Source: Bradyrhizobium diazoefficiens (GTDB lineage Bacteria; Pseudomonadota; Alphaproteobacteria; Rhizobiales; Xanthobacteraceae). Taken from it: a DNA stretch of 64,000 nucleotides. The first letter of the stretch is position 1; every line of letters starts with the position of its first letter. The notes under the pieces were generated by a model. That model ran no database searches. It had not been told where the DNA came from and saw only the letters and a program-made list of their open reading frames with translations. Below are positions 1 through 8,246 of this stretch, one piece after another. Made by a program: the position numbers and the translations under genes. The stretch is from NCBI RefSeq assembly GCF_018129965.1, contig NZ_JAFCKW010000008.1, forward strand, positions 157,557 to 221,556. The letters are read 5' to 3'.

Positions 1-220
1 CGATGGCATAACCCAGCAGGCCGCCCACCACCGACGTCACGGTGCAGATCGCCGCATAGAGCCAGGCCCGCTGCGGCCGCGCCAGCGACATCGGGATCAA
101 CATCACGTCCGGCGGGACAGGAAAGAAAGAGCTTTCGGCGAAAGCCACGGCGCCCATGATCCAGAGCGCGTAAGGCTTGTGAGCGGCGTCGATGCACCAG
201 TCGTAGATACGTTTCAGCAT
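1..220 (-). CDS. DedA/YqaA-family membrane protein, 3' part outside the window
   Basis: This is the N-terminal part of a gene read leftward whose remainder lies beyond base 1. Translating from the ATG at 220 gives about 73 residues beginning MLKRIYDWCIDAAHKPYALW, followed by FAESSFFPVPPDVMLIP and a hydrophobic stretch ending GGLLGYAI. The SSFFPVPPD segment is typical of the VTT (SNARE-associated, DedA/YqaA) family of polytopic inner-membrane proteins, linked in other bacteria to undecaprenyl-phosphate recycling or membrane homeostasis. It starts 58 bases downstream of hisE on the same strand, so the two could be cotranscribed. Family membership is well supported; the specific substrate is unknown. 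Confidence 0.8.
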   Translation of the reverse strand, partial: MLKRIYDWCIDAAHKPYALWIMGAVAFAESSFFPVPPDVMLIPMSLARPQRAWLYAAICTVTSVVGGLLGYAI

Positions 221-277
221 GGCGCCGCGATGAAGCACCATGGGACGGATTTGTCCATTGCGAGTTTTATGACGCTT

Positions 278-682
278 TTAATGGCGCTTGCGCGCCACGC
301 GGCCCTCGAGCGCGACAATTGGCCGCCTGGCGGCAACGTGCGGGGATGCGAGTTTGGGCTGCTTGGTCGAGGACTTCGGCAGTTTCTCGGCGATGCCGAG
401 CATGTCTTCCCGCCGCGCCATTTCGCGCCAGACGTCCTCGGGGCGCACACCGGCCGAAGCCCAGAGCACCGTGAGATTGTAGAGCAGGTCGGCGCTCTCA
501 CGGACCACGGCCTCGGTGTCGCCGTTCACCGCATCGATGACGACTTCGATGGCTTCTTCGGCCAGTTTCTTCGCCATTTGGGAGGGCCCACGCTGAAACA
601 GCCGGGCAGTGCGGGACGTTGCCGGATCAAGATCTCTGGCCGCGAGCACAGCCAGATATAGCCGCTCAACCGAATCACTCAT
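278..682 (-). CDS. hisE: phosphoribosyl-ATP pyrophosphatase (HisE / MazG-like)
   Basis: A 134-residue protein of the HisE fold, which hydrolyses phosphoribosyl-ATP to phosphoribosyl-AMP in histidine synthesis. The all-alpha MazG-type metal site is visible: KKLAEEAIEVVIDA (about 38-51) followed by ESADLLYNLTVLW (about 62-74), which together supply the acidic residues. After the catalytic core there is a basic tail of about 30 residues (residue 104 onward) ending in RVARKRH, longer than a minimal HisE of about 90-105 residues. No other his gene is adjacent, and hisD lies almost 60 kb away. Relatives are known to carry a second hisE paralogue, so this could be that copy rather than the one in the main his cluster. 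Confidence 0.82.
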   Translation of the reverse strand: MSDSVERLYLAVLAARDLDPATSRTARLFQRGPSQMAKKLAEEAIEVVIDAVNGDTEAVVRESADLLYNLTVLWASAGVRPEDVWREMARREDMLGIAEKLPKSSTKQPKLASPHVAARRPIVALEGRVARKRH

Positions 683-799
683 GGGACTGAAAAATACTCT
701 AAATCAATGCCGAGCGTGTTAACGCGCGGCGATAAAAGCAAAGAAGCGGCCGCCGCGGCAGGCGCGACGGCCGTTGTGGTCAATCATTGGTATCCAGGC

Positions 800-1165
800 T
801 TAGTAGCAGGTGCCGATCGAGCCCTGGCCGCCCTGCGCGGACTGGTAGGGACCGCCGCAACGGTGGAAGGGGCGCGAACCGTAATAGGGGCCGCCGCCAT
901 AATAGGCCGGGGCTTCATCGTAATACACCGGGCCGCCGCCATAGTAGGCTGGGGCATCATAGGCGTAAGCGTCGCGGGTCGCGGCGATGGCGAGTCCCGT
1001 GCCGATGATGCCGGCGAAGGCTGCGGCAGCCGCTGCGCCGCCACCGCCATGCCAGTGACGGCCGCCGGCATAGGAAGCAGTCGGAGCAACGGCGGTCAGC
1101 GCCAGCACTGCGGCTGTGGCAAGGACGGCCTTGCGGCCGCCAAATCTCGAAAATCTGTCAAACAT
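800..1165 (-). CDS. exported Gly/Tyr-rich small protein, unknown function
   Basis: A 121-residue protein starting MFDRFSRFGGRKAVLATAAV, where a basic N-terminus and hydrophobic core followed by ASYA look like a Sec signal peptide. The mature part has a GGRHWHGGGG stretch, an alanine-rich hydrophobic segment (AAAAAFAGIIGTGLAIA), and then repeats of the type AYYGGGPVYYDEAP rich in Tyr, Gly and Pro. The ATG at 1165 is preceded by a strong AAGGAGG ribosome-binding site, which decides the start against the longer reading frame beginning at 1309. Such low-complexity exported proteins are common in Bradyrhizobium and are probably envelope-associated. I do not recognise a defined family. Confidence 0.65.
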   Translation of the reverse strand: MFDRFSRFGGRKAVLATAAVLALTAVAPTASYAGGRHWHGGGGAAAAAAFAGIIGTGLAIAATRDAYAYDAPAYYGGGPVYYDEAPAYYGGGPYYGSRPFHRCGGPYQSAQGGQGSIGTCY

Positions 1166-1590
1166 GTTTGGACCCTCCTTGGGACCTCGAATGGTGCCTG
1201 ACGACAGGCTCGTGTCTCTCAAACACCCGGATGTCATGTTGGGTTCCCCAACCCCAACACAAGCTGAACGCGGCCGCGTTATCGTGACGCAACCCCGCTC
1301 ATCATCCATTCATGTTGGCGCGCGCAAGCCTGCCGCCGGCCGCTTGCAAGCGATGTCCCGGCTACCGCAACCCTGGCGTCTTCCGTGGCGATCCACTTCA
1401 CCTTCGACCGCTGCGAACGAAATCCGCGGGAAGCCGGCCGCAGGAGGCATATTCGACTATCGGTTTCTGGCTGCCGGTCTCCGGGCGGCTGATCAATTGA
1501 GCAAAACTGAGAGCTTCCGCTGTATCTGCCGGGCGATCCCTGATTAGAATATCGGCTTGGTTCGTGATATCCGCCCGAGTTCGCTCCCGC
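1166..1590. other. non-coding gap between divergent genes
   Basis: About 425 bases separate the leftward Gly/Tyr-rich exported protein from the rightward ndvA. It must carry both promoters. Short open frames cross it, but none has a convincing ribosome-binding site or recognisable protein. I see no RNA gene or clear terminator in it. Confidence 0.5.
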
Positions 1591-3399
1591 ATGTCCATTT
1601 TCAGCCTCTACACCCGCGTTCTCGAGCTCCTCGGCAAGGAGGCGCGGCTGGGCTGGCTGCTGGCGTTTGCCAATCTGCTGCTGGCCGCCTCGCAGTTTGC
1701 CGAGCCCGTCCTGTTCGGCCGGATCGTCGATGTGCTCTCGGGCAAGGCGGTCGCCGGGTCGAGTTCGGCCTGGCCGTTCCTGCTGGCCTGGGTCGCATTC
1801 GGGCTGTTCACCATCGGCTGCAGCGCACTCGTGGCGCTGCAGGCCGACCGGCTATCCCACCGCCAGCGCCAGGCGGTGCTGACAGATTATTTCGAGCATA
1901 TCCTGCAACTGCCGCTGACCTTCCACTCCGGCACCCATTCGGGACGGTTGATGAAGGTGATGCTCAACGGCACGGACGCGCTGTGGCGGCTGTGGCTCGG
2001 CTTCTTCCGCGAGCATTTTGCCGCGATCCTGTCGGTCGTGGTGCTGCTGCCGCTGTCGCTGTACCTGAACTGGCGGCTCGCCATCCTGTTGTTCGTGCTC
2101 TGCGTCGTTTTCACGGCGCTGACGACCTTCGTCGTGCGCAAGACCTTCGGCATGCAGATGCAGGTCGAGGAGCACTACAGCGAGCTCTCCGCCCGCGCGT
2201 CGGACGCGCTCGGCAACGTCGCGCTGGTGCAGAGCTTCGTGCGCGTCGAGTCCGAAGTCAAGGGACTGCGCTCCGTCGCCGACGAGCTGCTGGCCGCGCA
2301 GATGCCGGTGCTGTCCTGGTGGGCGCTCGTGACCGTCATTACGCGCGCCTCCACAACCATCACGGTGCTCGCGATCTTCTCGCTCGGCATTGCCCTGCAC
2401 GACCAGGGACTGACCACGGTGGGCGAAATCGTGATGTTCGTGAGCTTTGCGACCATGCTTATCCAGAAGCTCGAGCAGGTCGTGAGCTTCATCAACAACG
2501 TGTTCATGGAAGCACCGCGCCTGCGGGAATTCTTCAACGTGCTCGATGCGGTGCCTGCCGTGCACGACCGCCCCGACGCGCTCGATGCCGGCCGGCTCTC
2601 CGGTCTCGTCGAGTTCAACGACGTCACCTTCTCCTATGACGGCAAGCGGCCGGCGATCGAGGACCTCTCCTTCACCGCACTTCCCGGCCAGACCATCGCG
2701 CTGGTCGGCCCGACCGGCGCCGGCAAGTCGACCGCGATCGCGCTGCTGCATCGCGCTTTCGATCCGCAGTCGGGCTTCATCAGGGTCGACGGCATGGACG
2801 TGCGCGGCGTGACGCTGACCTCACTGCGCCGGAACATCGGGGTCGTGTTCCAGGAAGCGCTGCTGTTCAACCGCTCGATCGCGGAGAATTTGCGCGTCGG
2901 CAAGCCGGATGCGACCGAGGACGAGATGCGCAAGGCCGCCGAGCGCGCACAGGCGATCGAGTTCATCGATCGCAGCGGCGGCTTCGAGACCAATGCCGGC
3001 GAGCGCGGCCGCATGCTTTCAGGCGGCGAGCGGCAGCGGCTGTCGATCGCCCGCGCGCTGCTGAAGGACCCGCCGATCCTGATCCTGGACGAGGCCACAA
3101 GCGCGCTCGACGCCGTTACGGAGGCCAAGGTAAACGCCGCTCTCGATGAAGTGATGAAGGGCCGCACCACCTTCGTGATCGCCCACCGCCTCTCCACCAT
3201 CCGCAACGCCACGCGGATCCTGGTGTTCGAGAACGGGCGCGTGATCGAAACCGGAACTTTCGATGAACTCGTCGCCAAAGGCGGCCATTTCGCCGAGCTC
3301 GCCAAGGCCCAGTTCATGGTGCAGGAGCAAGCACAATCGCCTGCACGGGCCAGCGTGACGGCCGCAGAGGCTGCCGCGACAGCAGCCAGGTCCTCTTAG
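1591..3399 (+). CDS. ndvA: ABC exporter, NdvA-like cyclic beta-glucan transporter (fused membrane and ATPase domains)
   Basis: A 602-residue half-transporter with an N-terminal six-helix membrane domain (residues about 1-310) and a C-terminal ATPase. Walker A GPTGAGKST is at 373-381, the ABC signature LSGGERQR near 476-483 and Walker B ILILDEATSALD near 495-506, followed by the switch histidine in VIAHRLST. The N-terminus MSIFSLYTRVLELLG and the stretch FAEPVLFGRIVDVLSG closely match NdvA/ChvA, which export cyclic glucans to the periplasm for osmoadaptation and plant infection. I chose the ATG at 1591, because NdvA proteins start at this MS(I/L)F motif, over the upstream ATG at 1564. No glucan synthase is nearby, so the substrate is inferred. 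Confidence 0.83.
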   Translation: MSIFSLYTRVLELLGKEARLGWLLAFANLLLAASQFAEPVLFGRIVDVLSGKAVAGSSSAWPFLLAWVAFGLFTIGCSALVALQADRLSHRQRQAVLTDYFEHILQLPLTFHSGTHSGRLMKVMLNGTDALWRLWLGFFREHFAAILSVVVLLPLSLYLNWRLAILLFVLCVVFTALTTFVVRKTFGMQMQVEEHYSELSARASDALGNVALVQSFVRVESEVKGLRSVADELLAAQMPVLSWWALVTVITRASTTITVLAIFSLGIALHDQGLTTVGEIVMFVSFATMLIQKLEQVVSFINNVFMEAPRLREFFNVLDAVPAVHDRPDALDAGRLSGLVEFNDVTFSYDGKRPAIEDLSFTALPGQTIALVGPTGAGKSTAIALLHRAFDPQSGFIRVDGMDVRGVTLTSLRRNIGVVFQEALLFNRSIAENLRVGKPDATEDEMRKAAERAQAIEFIDRSGGFETNAGERGRMLSGGERQRLSIARALLKDPPILILDEATSALDAVTEAKVNAALDEVMKGRTTFVIAHRLSTIRNATRILVFENGRVIETGTFDELVAKGGHFAELAKAQFMVQEQAQSPARASVTAAEAAATAARSS

Positions 3400-3614
3400 G
3401 AAGTCCAGTCAGCCAATCCTCGCGGCAAGTCCCCATCGTAGCGTCGAAATTCGGCCTATTTCATCGCTGAATACCCGCTGGAAACCCCTGTTCTCGACGC
3501 ACGAGCCGGTATAGGTTTGCGACGCCGCAAGCGGCGGCGCCGGATTTCAGAACCGAACATCAGATCACGAGAGCCGACCGTATCCGGCGGATCTCCAAGG
3601 ACCGGAATCGGATA

Positions 3615-5069
3615 GTGCACGCCCTTCGCCCGCTGCTTCGTAAATCCCTGTTCAACCTGTTCGCCGCGACACTCGCATGCGCCGCGCTGATTGCGCCGCG
3701 CGCGGCGAGCGCCGAAGCGCTGCTGCTGATCGAAGCCGACAGCGGCAAGGTGTTGCAGGCGGAGAACGCGACCATCCCGTGGTACCCGGCCTCCGTCACC
3801 AAGATCATGACCGCCTATGTGACGCTGAAGGCGGTGAAGGACGGCAAGCTCACGCTCGACACGCTGCTCACGGTGTCGCCGACGGCCGCCTCGCAGTCGC
3901 CGTCGAAGATGGGGTTCCGTCCGGGAACGCAGCTCACCGTCGACAACGCGCTCAAGATGATGATGGTCAAGTCGGCGAACGACATGGCCGTGGTGCTCGC
4001 CGAAGGCGTCGGCGGTTCGATCGACGGCTTCTCCGCGATGATGAACGACACCGCGCAGAAGCTCGGCATGACGCAGACGAGCTACGTCAATCCGAACGGC
4101 TTGCCTGCCGACGGCCAGATCACCTCCGCGCGTGACCTCGGCATTCTCGCGCGCTCGTTCCTGCGCGACCTGCCGGAGTACGAGTATTTCGTGCACATCC
4201 CGGCGATCCGGTTCGGCAAGCGCGTCACCGGCAATTTCAACAAGCTGATCGGCCGCTACCCCGGCGCCGACGGGTTCAAGACCGGCTTCATCTGCGCTTC
4301 CGGATACAATCTCGTCGCGTCGGCCACGCGCAACGGCCGCCGGCTGATCGCCGTCGTGCTGGGCTCCAGCTCCGGAACGGCGCGCGCCGTGAAGGCGGCG
4401 CAGCTGCTCGAGCGCGGTTTCAGCCAGGACAATCTCACCTGGCTCCGTCCTTCGCTTGGCACCGTCGACAAGCTGGTGCCGGTCGACGCCTCGCCGCCGA
4501 ATTTGCGCGACGACATGTGCGGCGGCCACCGCAAGCGGCCGGCGAGCGACGACGACGATGCCCTGATCGCCAGCAACGCGTCAGGATCGGCCTCCGCCAC
4601 CGGCGGCGAAGCCCAGGTGACGTTCTTCACCGCCGGATTGCAGCCGCCGCTGATGAAGGCCTCCGAGCTGATGGCCTCGGCGCCGGCACCGGCGGAGCCC
4701 GTGGTGGTCTATACCGGCCCGACCCGGACCGGCACCGCCCTGATCGCGGCGGTCGCGGCAGATGCCGACCAGCAGACCACGCCAAAGCCGCGTGGCAAGA
4801 AGTCGCGCGTCGCCAGGAAGCCCGACGCGGCCGATACGCCAGCCGACAAGCCGAAAGATGCCAGGACGGCGTCGGCGAAGCCGGATGCCGCCAAGCCTGA
4901 CGCGAAGAAGGACGCCAAAACGGCCGCGGCCAAGCCGGCTGGAACCAAGCATGCCGCGGTCAAGCCCGATGCGGCAGCGAAACCTGCTGCAGGCGCCGAA
5001 CAGGCAGCCAAACCCGCCAAACCGAAGGCCGCGACCAAGCCTGCCGCCAAGCCGGCCAACAACGGATAA
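3615..5069 (+). CDS. D-alanyl-D-alanine carboxypeptidase (low-molecular-weight PBP, peptidase S11) with Lys/Ala/Pro-rich tail
   Basis: A 484-residue exported enzyme that trims the terminal D-Ala from peptidoglycan stem peptides in the periplasm. The N-terminus is a signal peptide (residues 1-33, ending AASA). All three active-site motifs are present: SVTK at 60-63 with the nucleophilic Ser60, SAN at 120-122 and KTG at 222-224. A variable region follows, and from about residue 390 the protein becomes a low-complexity tail of KPDA, AKP and KKDA-type repeats ending KPANNG. Typical DacF/DacC proteins are 380-430 residues, so the basic tail is an extension that could bind anionic wall polymers. 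The start is GTG at 3615. It is a single gene on the plus strand. Confidence 0.88.
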   Translation: MHALRPLLRKSLFNLFAATLACAALIAPRAASAEALLLIEADSGKVLQAENATIPWYPASVTKIMTAYVTLKAVKDGKLTLDTLLTVSPTAASQSPSKMGFRPGTQLTVDNALKMMMVKSANDMAVVLAEGVGGSIDGFSAMMNDTAQKLGMTQTSYVNPNGLPADGQITSARDLGILARSFLRDLPEYEYFVHIPAIRFGKRVTGNFNKLIGRYPGADGFKTGFICASGYNLVASATRNGRRLIAVVLGSSSGTARAVKAAQLLERGFSQDNLTWLRPSLGTVDKLVPVDASPPNLRDDMCGGHRKRPASDDDDALIASNASGSASATGGEAQVTFFTAGLQPPLMKASELMASAPAPAEPVVVYTGPTRTGTALIAAVAADADQQTTPKPRGKKSRVARKPDAADTPADKPKDARTASAKPDAAKPDAKKDAKTAAAKPAGTKHAAVKPDAAAKPAAGAEQAAKPAKPKAATKPAAKPANNG

Positions 5070-5262
5070 CGCTCCCTCGGAGTTAAACCACAGCCTGCGC
5101 TTCGCATGTGCGGAAGCGCGGCTTGCGATGATTCCAGTAGCCACTTCCTGGCCTTTGTCTTAAGCCTCCACGACTTGCCACCCGTTCCGCCAGGCTCGAT
5201 ACTGCCTGCAATGGAGCAAGCCCGAGACACAACGGGCTCTGGTGTAAGAGAGGGGAGTTTCC

Positions 5263-6948
5263 ATGGAGCGCATCTGGCTCAAGCAATATCCGCCCGGCGT
5301 GCCCGCTGATATCGAGCCCACCCAGTACGCATCGCTGGTCGACCTCTTGGAGGAGAGCTTTGCCAAGTTCGCCGACCGCAAGGCGTTCATCTGCATGGAC
5401 AAGTCGATCAGCTATCGCGACCTCGACCAGATGTCGCTGGCGCTTGCCGCCTATCTGCAGGGACGCGGTCTGAAGCCGGGCGCCCGCGTCGCGCTGATGA
5501 TGCCGAACGTGCTGCAATATCCGGTCGCCACCGCCGCGGTGCTGCGCGCCGGATATGCGGTGGTCAACGTCAACCCGCTCTACACCCCGCGTGAGCTCGA
5601 GCATCAGCTCAGGGATTCCGGGGCCGAAGCCATCATCGTGCTGGAGAATTTTGCCCACACGGTCGAGCAGGTGATCGCCAAGACCGAGGTCAAGCACGTG
5701 ATCGTCGGCAGCATGGGCGACCTGCTCGGCTTCAAGGGCGTGATCGTCAACCTCGTCGTCCGCCGCGTCAAGAAGATGGTACCGGCCTGGTCGCTGACGG
5801 GCGCGGTGTCGTTCAACGACGCGGTGTCGGCCGGCCGCTCGCTGCCTTTCAACAAGCCGAAGCGGTCGGCGGACGACGTCGCCTTCCTGCAATATACCGG
5901 CGGCACCACCGGCGTCTCCAAGGGCGCCACCCTGCTCCATCGCAACATCGTCGCCAACGTCCTGCAAAACGACGCCTGGCTGCAGCCGGCGCTCGCTGCG
6001 CCCCCGCATGTCGACCAGCTCATGGTCGTCTGCGCGCTGCCGCTCTATCACATCTTCGCTCTAACGGCCTGCTACCTGCTCGCGGTGCGCGCCGGCGGCT
6101 GCAATCTGCTGATTCCCAATCCGCGCGACATCCCCGGTTTCATCAAGGAGCTGGCGAAATACCAGGTCAACAGCTTCCCGGCCGTCAACACGCTCTACAA
6201 CGGCCTGATGCATCATCCTGATTTCAAGAAGCTGGATTTCTCCAAGCTGAAGATTTCCAACGGCGGCGGCATGGCGGTGCAGCGCCCGGTCGCCGAGCAG
6301 TGGAAGGCCGTGACTGGCTGCTTCATCGCCGAAGGCTACGGCCTGTCGGAGACCTCACCGACGCTCACCTGCAACCCGGCGACCGCGTCCGAGTTCTCGG
6401 GATCGATCGGCATCCCCGTGCCGTCGACCTACATCTCGATCCGCGACGACGACGGCAACGAAGTGCCGATCGGCCAGCCCGGCGAGATCTGCGCCAAGGG
6501 TCCGCAGGTGATGTCGGGTTACTGGAACAGGCCGGAAGAGACCGCGAAGGTGATGACCGCGGACGGCTATTTCCGCACCGGCGACATCGGCGTGATGGAC
6601 GCGACCGGCTACACCAAGATCGTCGACCGCAAGAAGGACATGATCCTGGTCTCCGGCTTCAACGTCTATCCGAACGAAGTCGAGGAAGTGATCGCGGGCC
6701 ACCCGGGCGTGCTCGAATGCGCCGTCATCGGCATTCCCGATTCCAGGTCGGGCGAGGCGGTGAAGGCTTTCGTGGTCAGGAAGGACCCGAACCTCACGTC
6801 AGAAGAACTGGTGAAGTTCTGCCAGGAGCAGCTCACCGGCTACAAGGTGCCCAAGCACGTCGAATTCCGCACCGACCTGCCCAAGACCAATGTCGGCAAG
6901 ATTTTGCGCCGGCAATTGCGGGACGAGAAGAAGGCCGAGGCGGCGTAG
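5263..6948 (+). CDS. fadD: long-chain fatty-acid--CoA ligase
   Basis: A 561-residue adenylate-forming enzyme that activates long-chain fatty acids with ATP and CoA for beta-oxidation or lipid synthesis. The phosphate-binding motif YTGGTTGVSKGA lies near residues 213-224, YGLSETSP near 360, and the TGDIG...DRKKDMI hinge region near 444-466. Length and the opening MERIWLKQYPPGVPADI fit FadD of alphaproteobacteria. A GAGAGGGGAG ribosome-binding site precedes the ATG. It stands alone on the plus strand between the carboxypeptidase and a repeat-containing intergenic region. Chain-length preference cannot be read from the sequence. Confidence 0.9.
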   Translation: MERIWLKQYPPGVPADIEPTQYASLVDLLEESFAKFADRKAFICMDKSISYRDLDQMSLALAAYLQGRGLKPGARVALMMPNVLQYPVATAAVLRAGYAVVNVNPLYTPRELEHQLRDSGAEAIIVLENFAHTVEQVIAKTEVKHVIVGSMGDLLGFKGVIVNLVVRRVKKMVPAWSLTGAVSFNDAVSAGRSLPFNKPKRSADDVAFLQYTGGTTGVSKGATLLHRNIVANVLQNDAWLQPALAAPPHVDQLMVVCALPLYHIFALTACYLLAVRAGGCNLLIPNPRDIPGFIKELAKYQVNSFPAVNTLYNGLMHHPDFKKLDFSKLKISNGGGMAVQRPVAEQWKAVTGCFIAEGYGLSETSPTLTCNPATASEFSGSIGIPVPSTYISIRDDDGNEVPIGQPGEICAKGPQVMSGYWNRPEETAKVMTADGYFRTGDIGVMDATGYTKIVDRKKDMILVSGFNVYPNEVEEVIAGHPGVLECAVIGIPDSRSGEAVKAFVVRKDPNLTSEELVKFCQEQLTGYKVPKHVEFRTDLPKTNVGKILRRQLRDEKKAEAA

Positions 6949-6959
6949 GCCGCCTCTCC

Positions 6960-7120
6960 GCCGTCATTGCGCGGAGCGCTTCGCGACGATGCAATCCAGC
7001 CCCCCTCCGCGGTCGTATCTCCGGATTGCCTCGCGGAGCCTGTCATCGGGTTGCGCTGCGCGCGGACCCGTTGGCTTGCAAAAGCAAGGACGAGAAATTG
7101 GCAGCGTCGCGTCATGACGC
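6960..7120. repeat. intergenic repeat with inverted arms
   Basis: The sequence after fadD begins CGTCATTGCGCGGAGCG and contains GCAATCC (6991-6997) opposed by GGATTGC (7023-7029). Similar stretches starting GTCATTGCGAG are common dispersed intergenic elements in Bradyrhizobium (family knowledge). It contains no gene. Confidence 0.5.
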
Positions 7121-7185
7121 CGTTTCCCTCCGCCGGTAAAATGCTCTAGAACAGCCCCGGCCCCCTTTAGATGGAGACAACGACG

Positions 7186-7671
7186 ATGGCGATTCAGATT
7201 GGCGAGAAGCTGCCCGAGACGAACTTCCGCGTGATGACGGCGGAAGGTCCGCAGGTGAAGACCACCGACGACATCTTCAAGGGCAAGAAAGTGGCGCTGT
7301 TCGCAGTGCCCGGCGCCTATACCGGCACCTGCCACAAGATGCATCTGCCGAGCATTTTCCTCAATGCCTACGCCATCAAGGACAAGGGCGTCGACACCAT
7401 CGCGATCGTCTCCGTCAACGACGCCTTCGTCATGAACGCCTGGAAGCGCGACACCGACCAGCGCGACGAGGCCGTCTTCCTCGCCGACGGCAATGCCGAC
7501 TTCACCAAGGCGATCGGCATGGAGCTCGACGCTTCCGGCAACGGCCTCGGCATCCGCTCCAAGCGCTATTCGATGCTGGTCGAAGACGGCGTGGTGAAGA
7601 AGCTGAACCTCGAGGCGATGCCCGGCAAGGTCGAGGTGTCCGGCGGCGATACGCTGCTGGGGCAGCTGTAA
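7186..7671 (+). CDS. peroxiredoxin, Prx5/AhpE-like
   Basis: A 161-residue thiol peroxidase that reduces hydrogen peroxide and organic hydroperoxides. The active-site loop PGAYTGTCHKMHLP carries the peroxidatic cysteine (near residue 48) in the Prx5 arrangement PGAxTxxCxxxHxP. The motif SVNDAFVMNAW, typical of this class, follows near residue 80. I start at the ATG at 7186 (MAIQIGEKLPE) because a GGAG lies 9 bases upstream and the family starts there; an upstream ATG at 7171 would add five residues. No second conserved resolving cysteine is evident, so it is probably a 1-Cys form that uses glutathione or another thiol donor. Confidence 0.88.
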   Translation: MAIQIGEKLPETNFRVMTAEGPQVKTTDDIFKGKKVALFAVPGAYTGTCHKMHLPSIFLNAYAIKDKGVDTIAIVSVNDAFVMNAWKRDTDQRDEAVFLADGNADFTKAIGMELDASGNGLGIRSKRYSMLVEDGVVKKLNLEAMPGKVEVSGGDTLLGQL

Positions 7672-7678
7672 GTTTTTC

Positions 7679-7779
7679 GTCATTCCGGGGCGCGCGCAGC
7701 GCGAGCCCGGAATCCATCTCACGTCAGAACGTGCAGAGGAATGGATTCCGGGCTCGCCCTTCGGGCGCCCCGGAATGAC
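7679..7779. repeat. nested inverted repeat (large hairpin) between convergent genes
   Basis: Two perfect pairs of arms are visible. The outer arms are GTCATTCCGGGGCGC at 7679-7693 and its complement at 7765-7779. The inner arms are CGAGCCCGGAATCCAT at 7702-7717 and its complement at 7741-7756. The element fills the gap between the ends of the peroxiredoxin gene and the leftward rnhA. It can fold into a long cruciform or RNA hairpin and may act as a bidirectional stop, though no T-run follows. Confidence 0.75.
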
Positions 7780-7781
7780 AT

Positions 7782-8246
7782 CTACTCCGTCACCCGCGCT
7801 TGCGTCCGCGCCATCGCAACGCCGTCCCGCGCCAGCTGATCCGCGCGCTCGTTCTCGGGATGGCCGGCGTGGCCCTTGACCCAGTGCCAACGCACCTCAT
7901 GCGCCTTCAGCGCGGCGTCGAGCCGCTGCCATAGCTCGACATTCTTGACCGGCTTCTTGTCGGCGGTGCGCCAGCCATTGCGCTTCCAGCCGTGGATCCA
8001 GCCGGTGATGCCCTGACGGACATACTGGCTGTCGGTGTAGAGATCGACGGTGCACGGCTTCTTCAGCGCTTCCAGCGCGGAGATCGCCGCCATCAATTCC
8101 ATCTGGTTGTTGGTGGTGTGACGTTCGCCGCCGCTCAGCTGTTTTTCCTTGTCGCCGAACTTCAGGATCGCGCCCCAGCCGCCGGGCCCGGGATTTCCCG
8201 AGCAGGCGCCGTCGGTGTAGATCGTGACGACGGGACGCTCGTTCAC
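7782..8246 (-). CDS. rnhA: ribonuclease HI
   Basis: A 154-residue RNase HI that cleaves the RNA strand of RNA-DNA hybrids during replication and R-loop removal. Catalytic residues are in place: Asp12 in YTDGACSGNPG, Glu50 in NNQMELMAA, Asp72 in LYTDSQYV and the late Asp in ENERADQLAR. WVKGHAGHPENE supplies the conserved His loop. The start is GTG at 8246, which overlaps the stop of thrB by four bases (GTGA), so the two are translationally coupled. The order ispH-thrB-rnhA on one strand is familiar from other alphaproteobacteria. Confidence 0.93.
   Translation of the reverse strand: MNERPVVTIYTDGACSGNPGPGGWGAILKFGDKEKQLSGGERHTTNNQMELMAAISALEALKKPCTVDLYTDSQYVRQGITGWIHGWKRNGWRTADKKPVKNVELWQRLDAALKAHEVRWHWVKGHAGHPENERADQLARDGVAMARTQARVTE

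Noticed and set aside
1852..2751. Minus-strand frame inside ndvA
   Set aside because: Lies within the membrane and ATPase coding region of an intact ABC exporter and has shadow-like composition.
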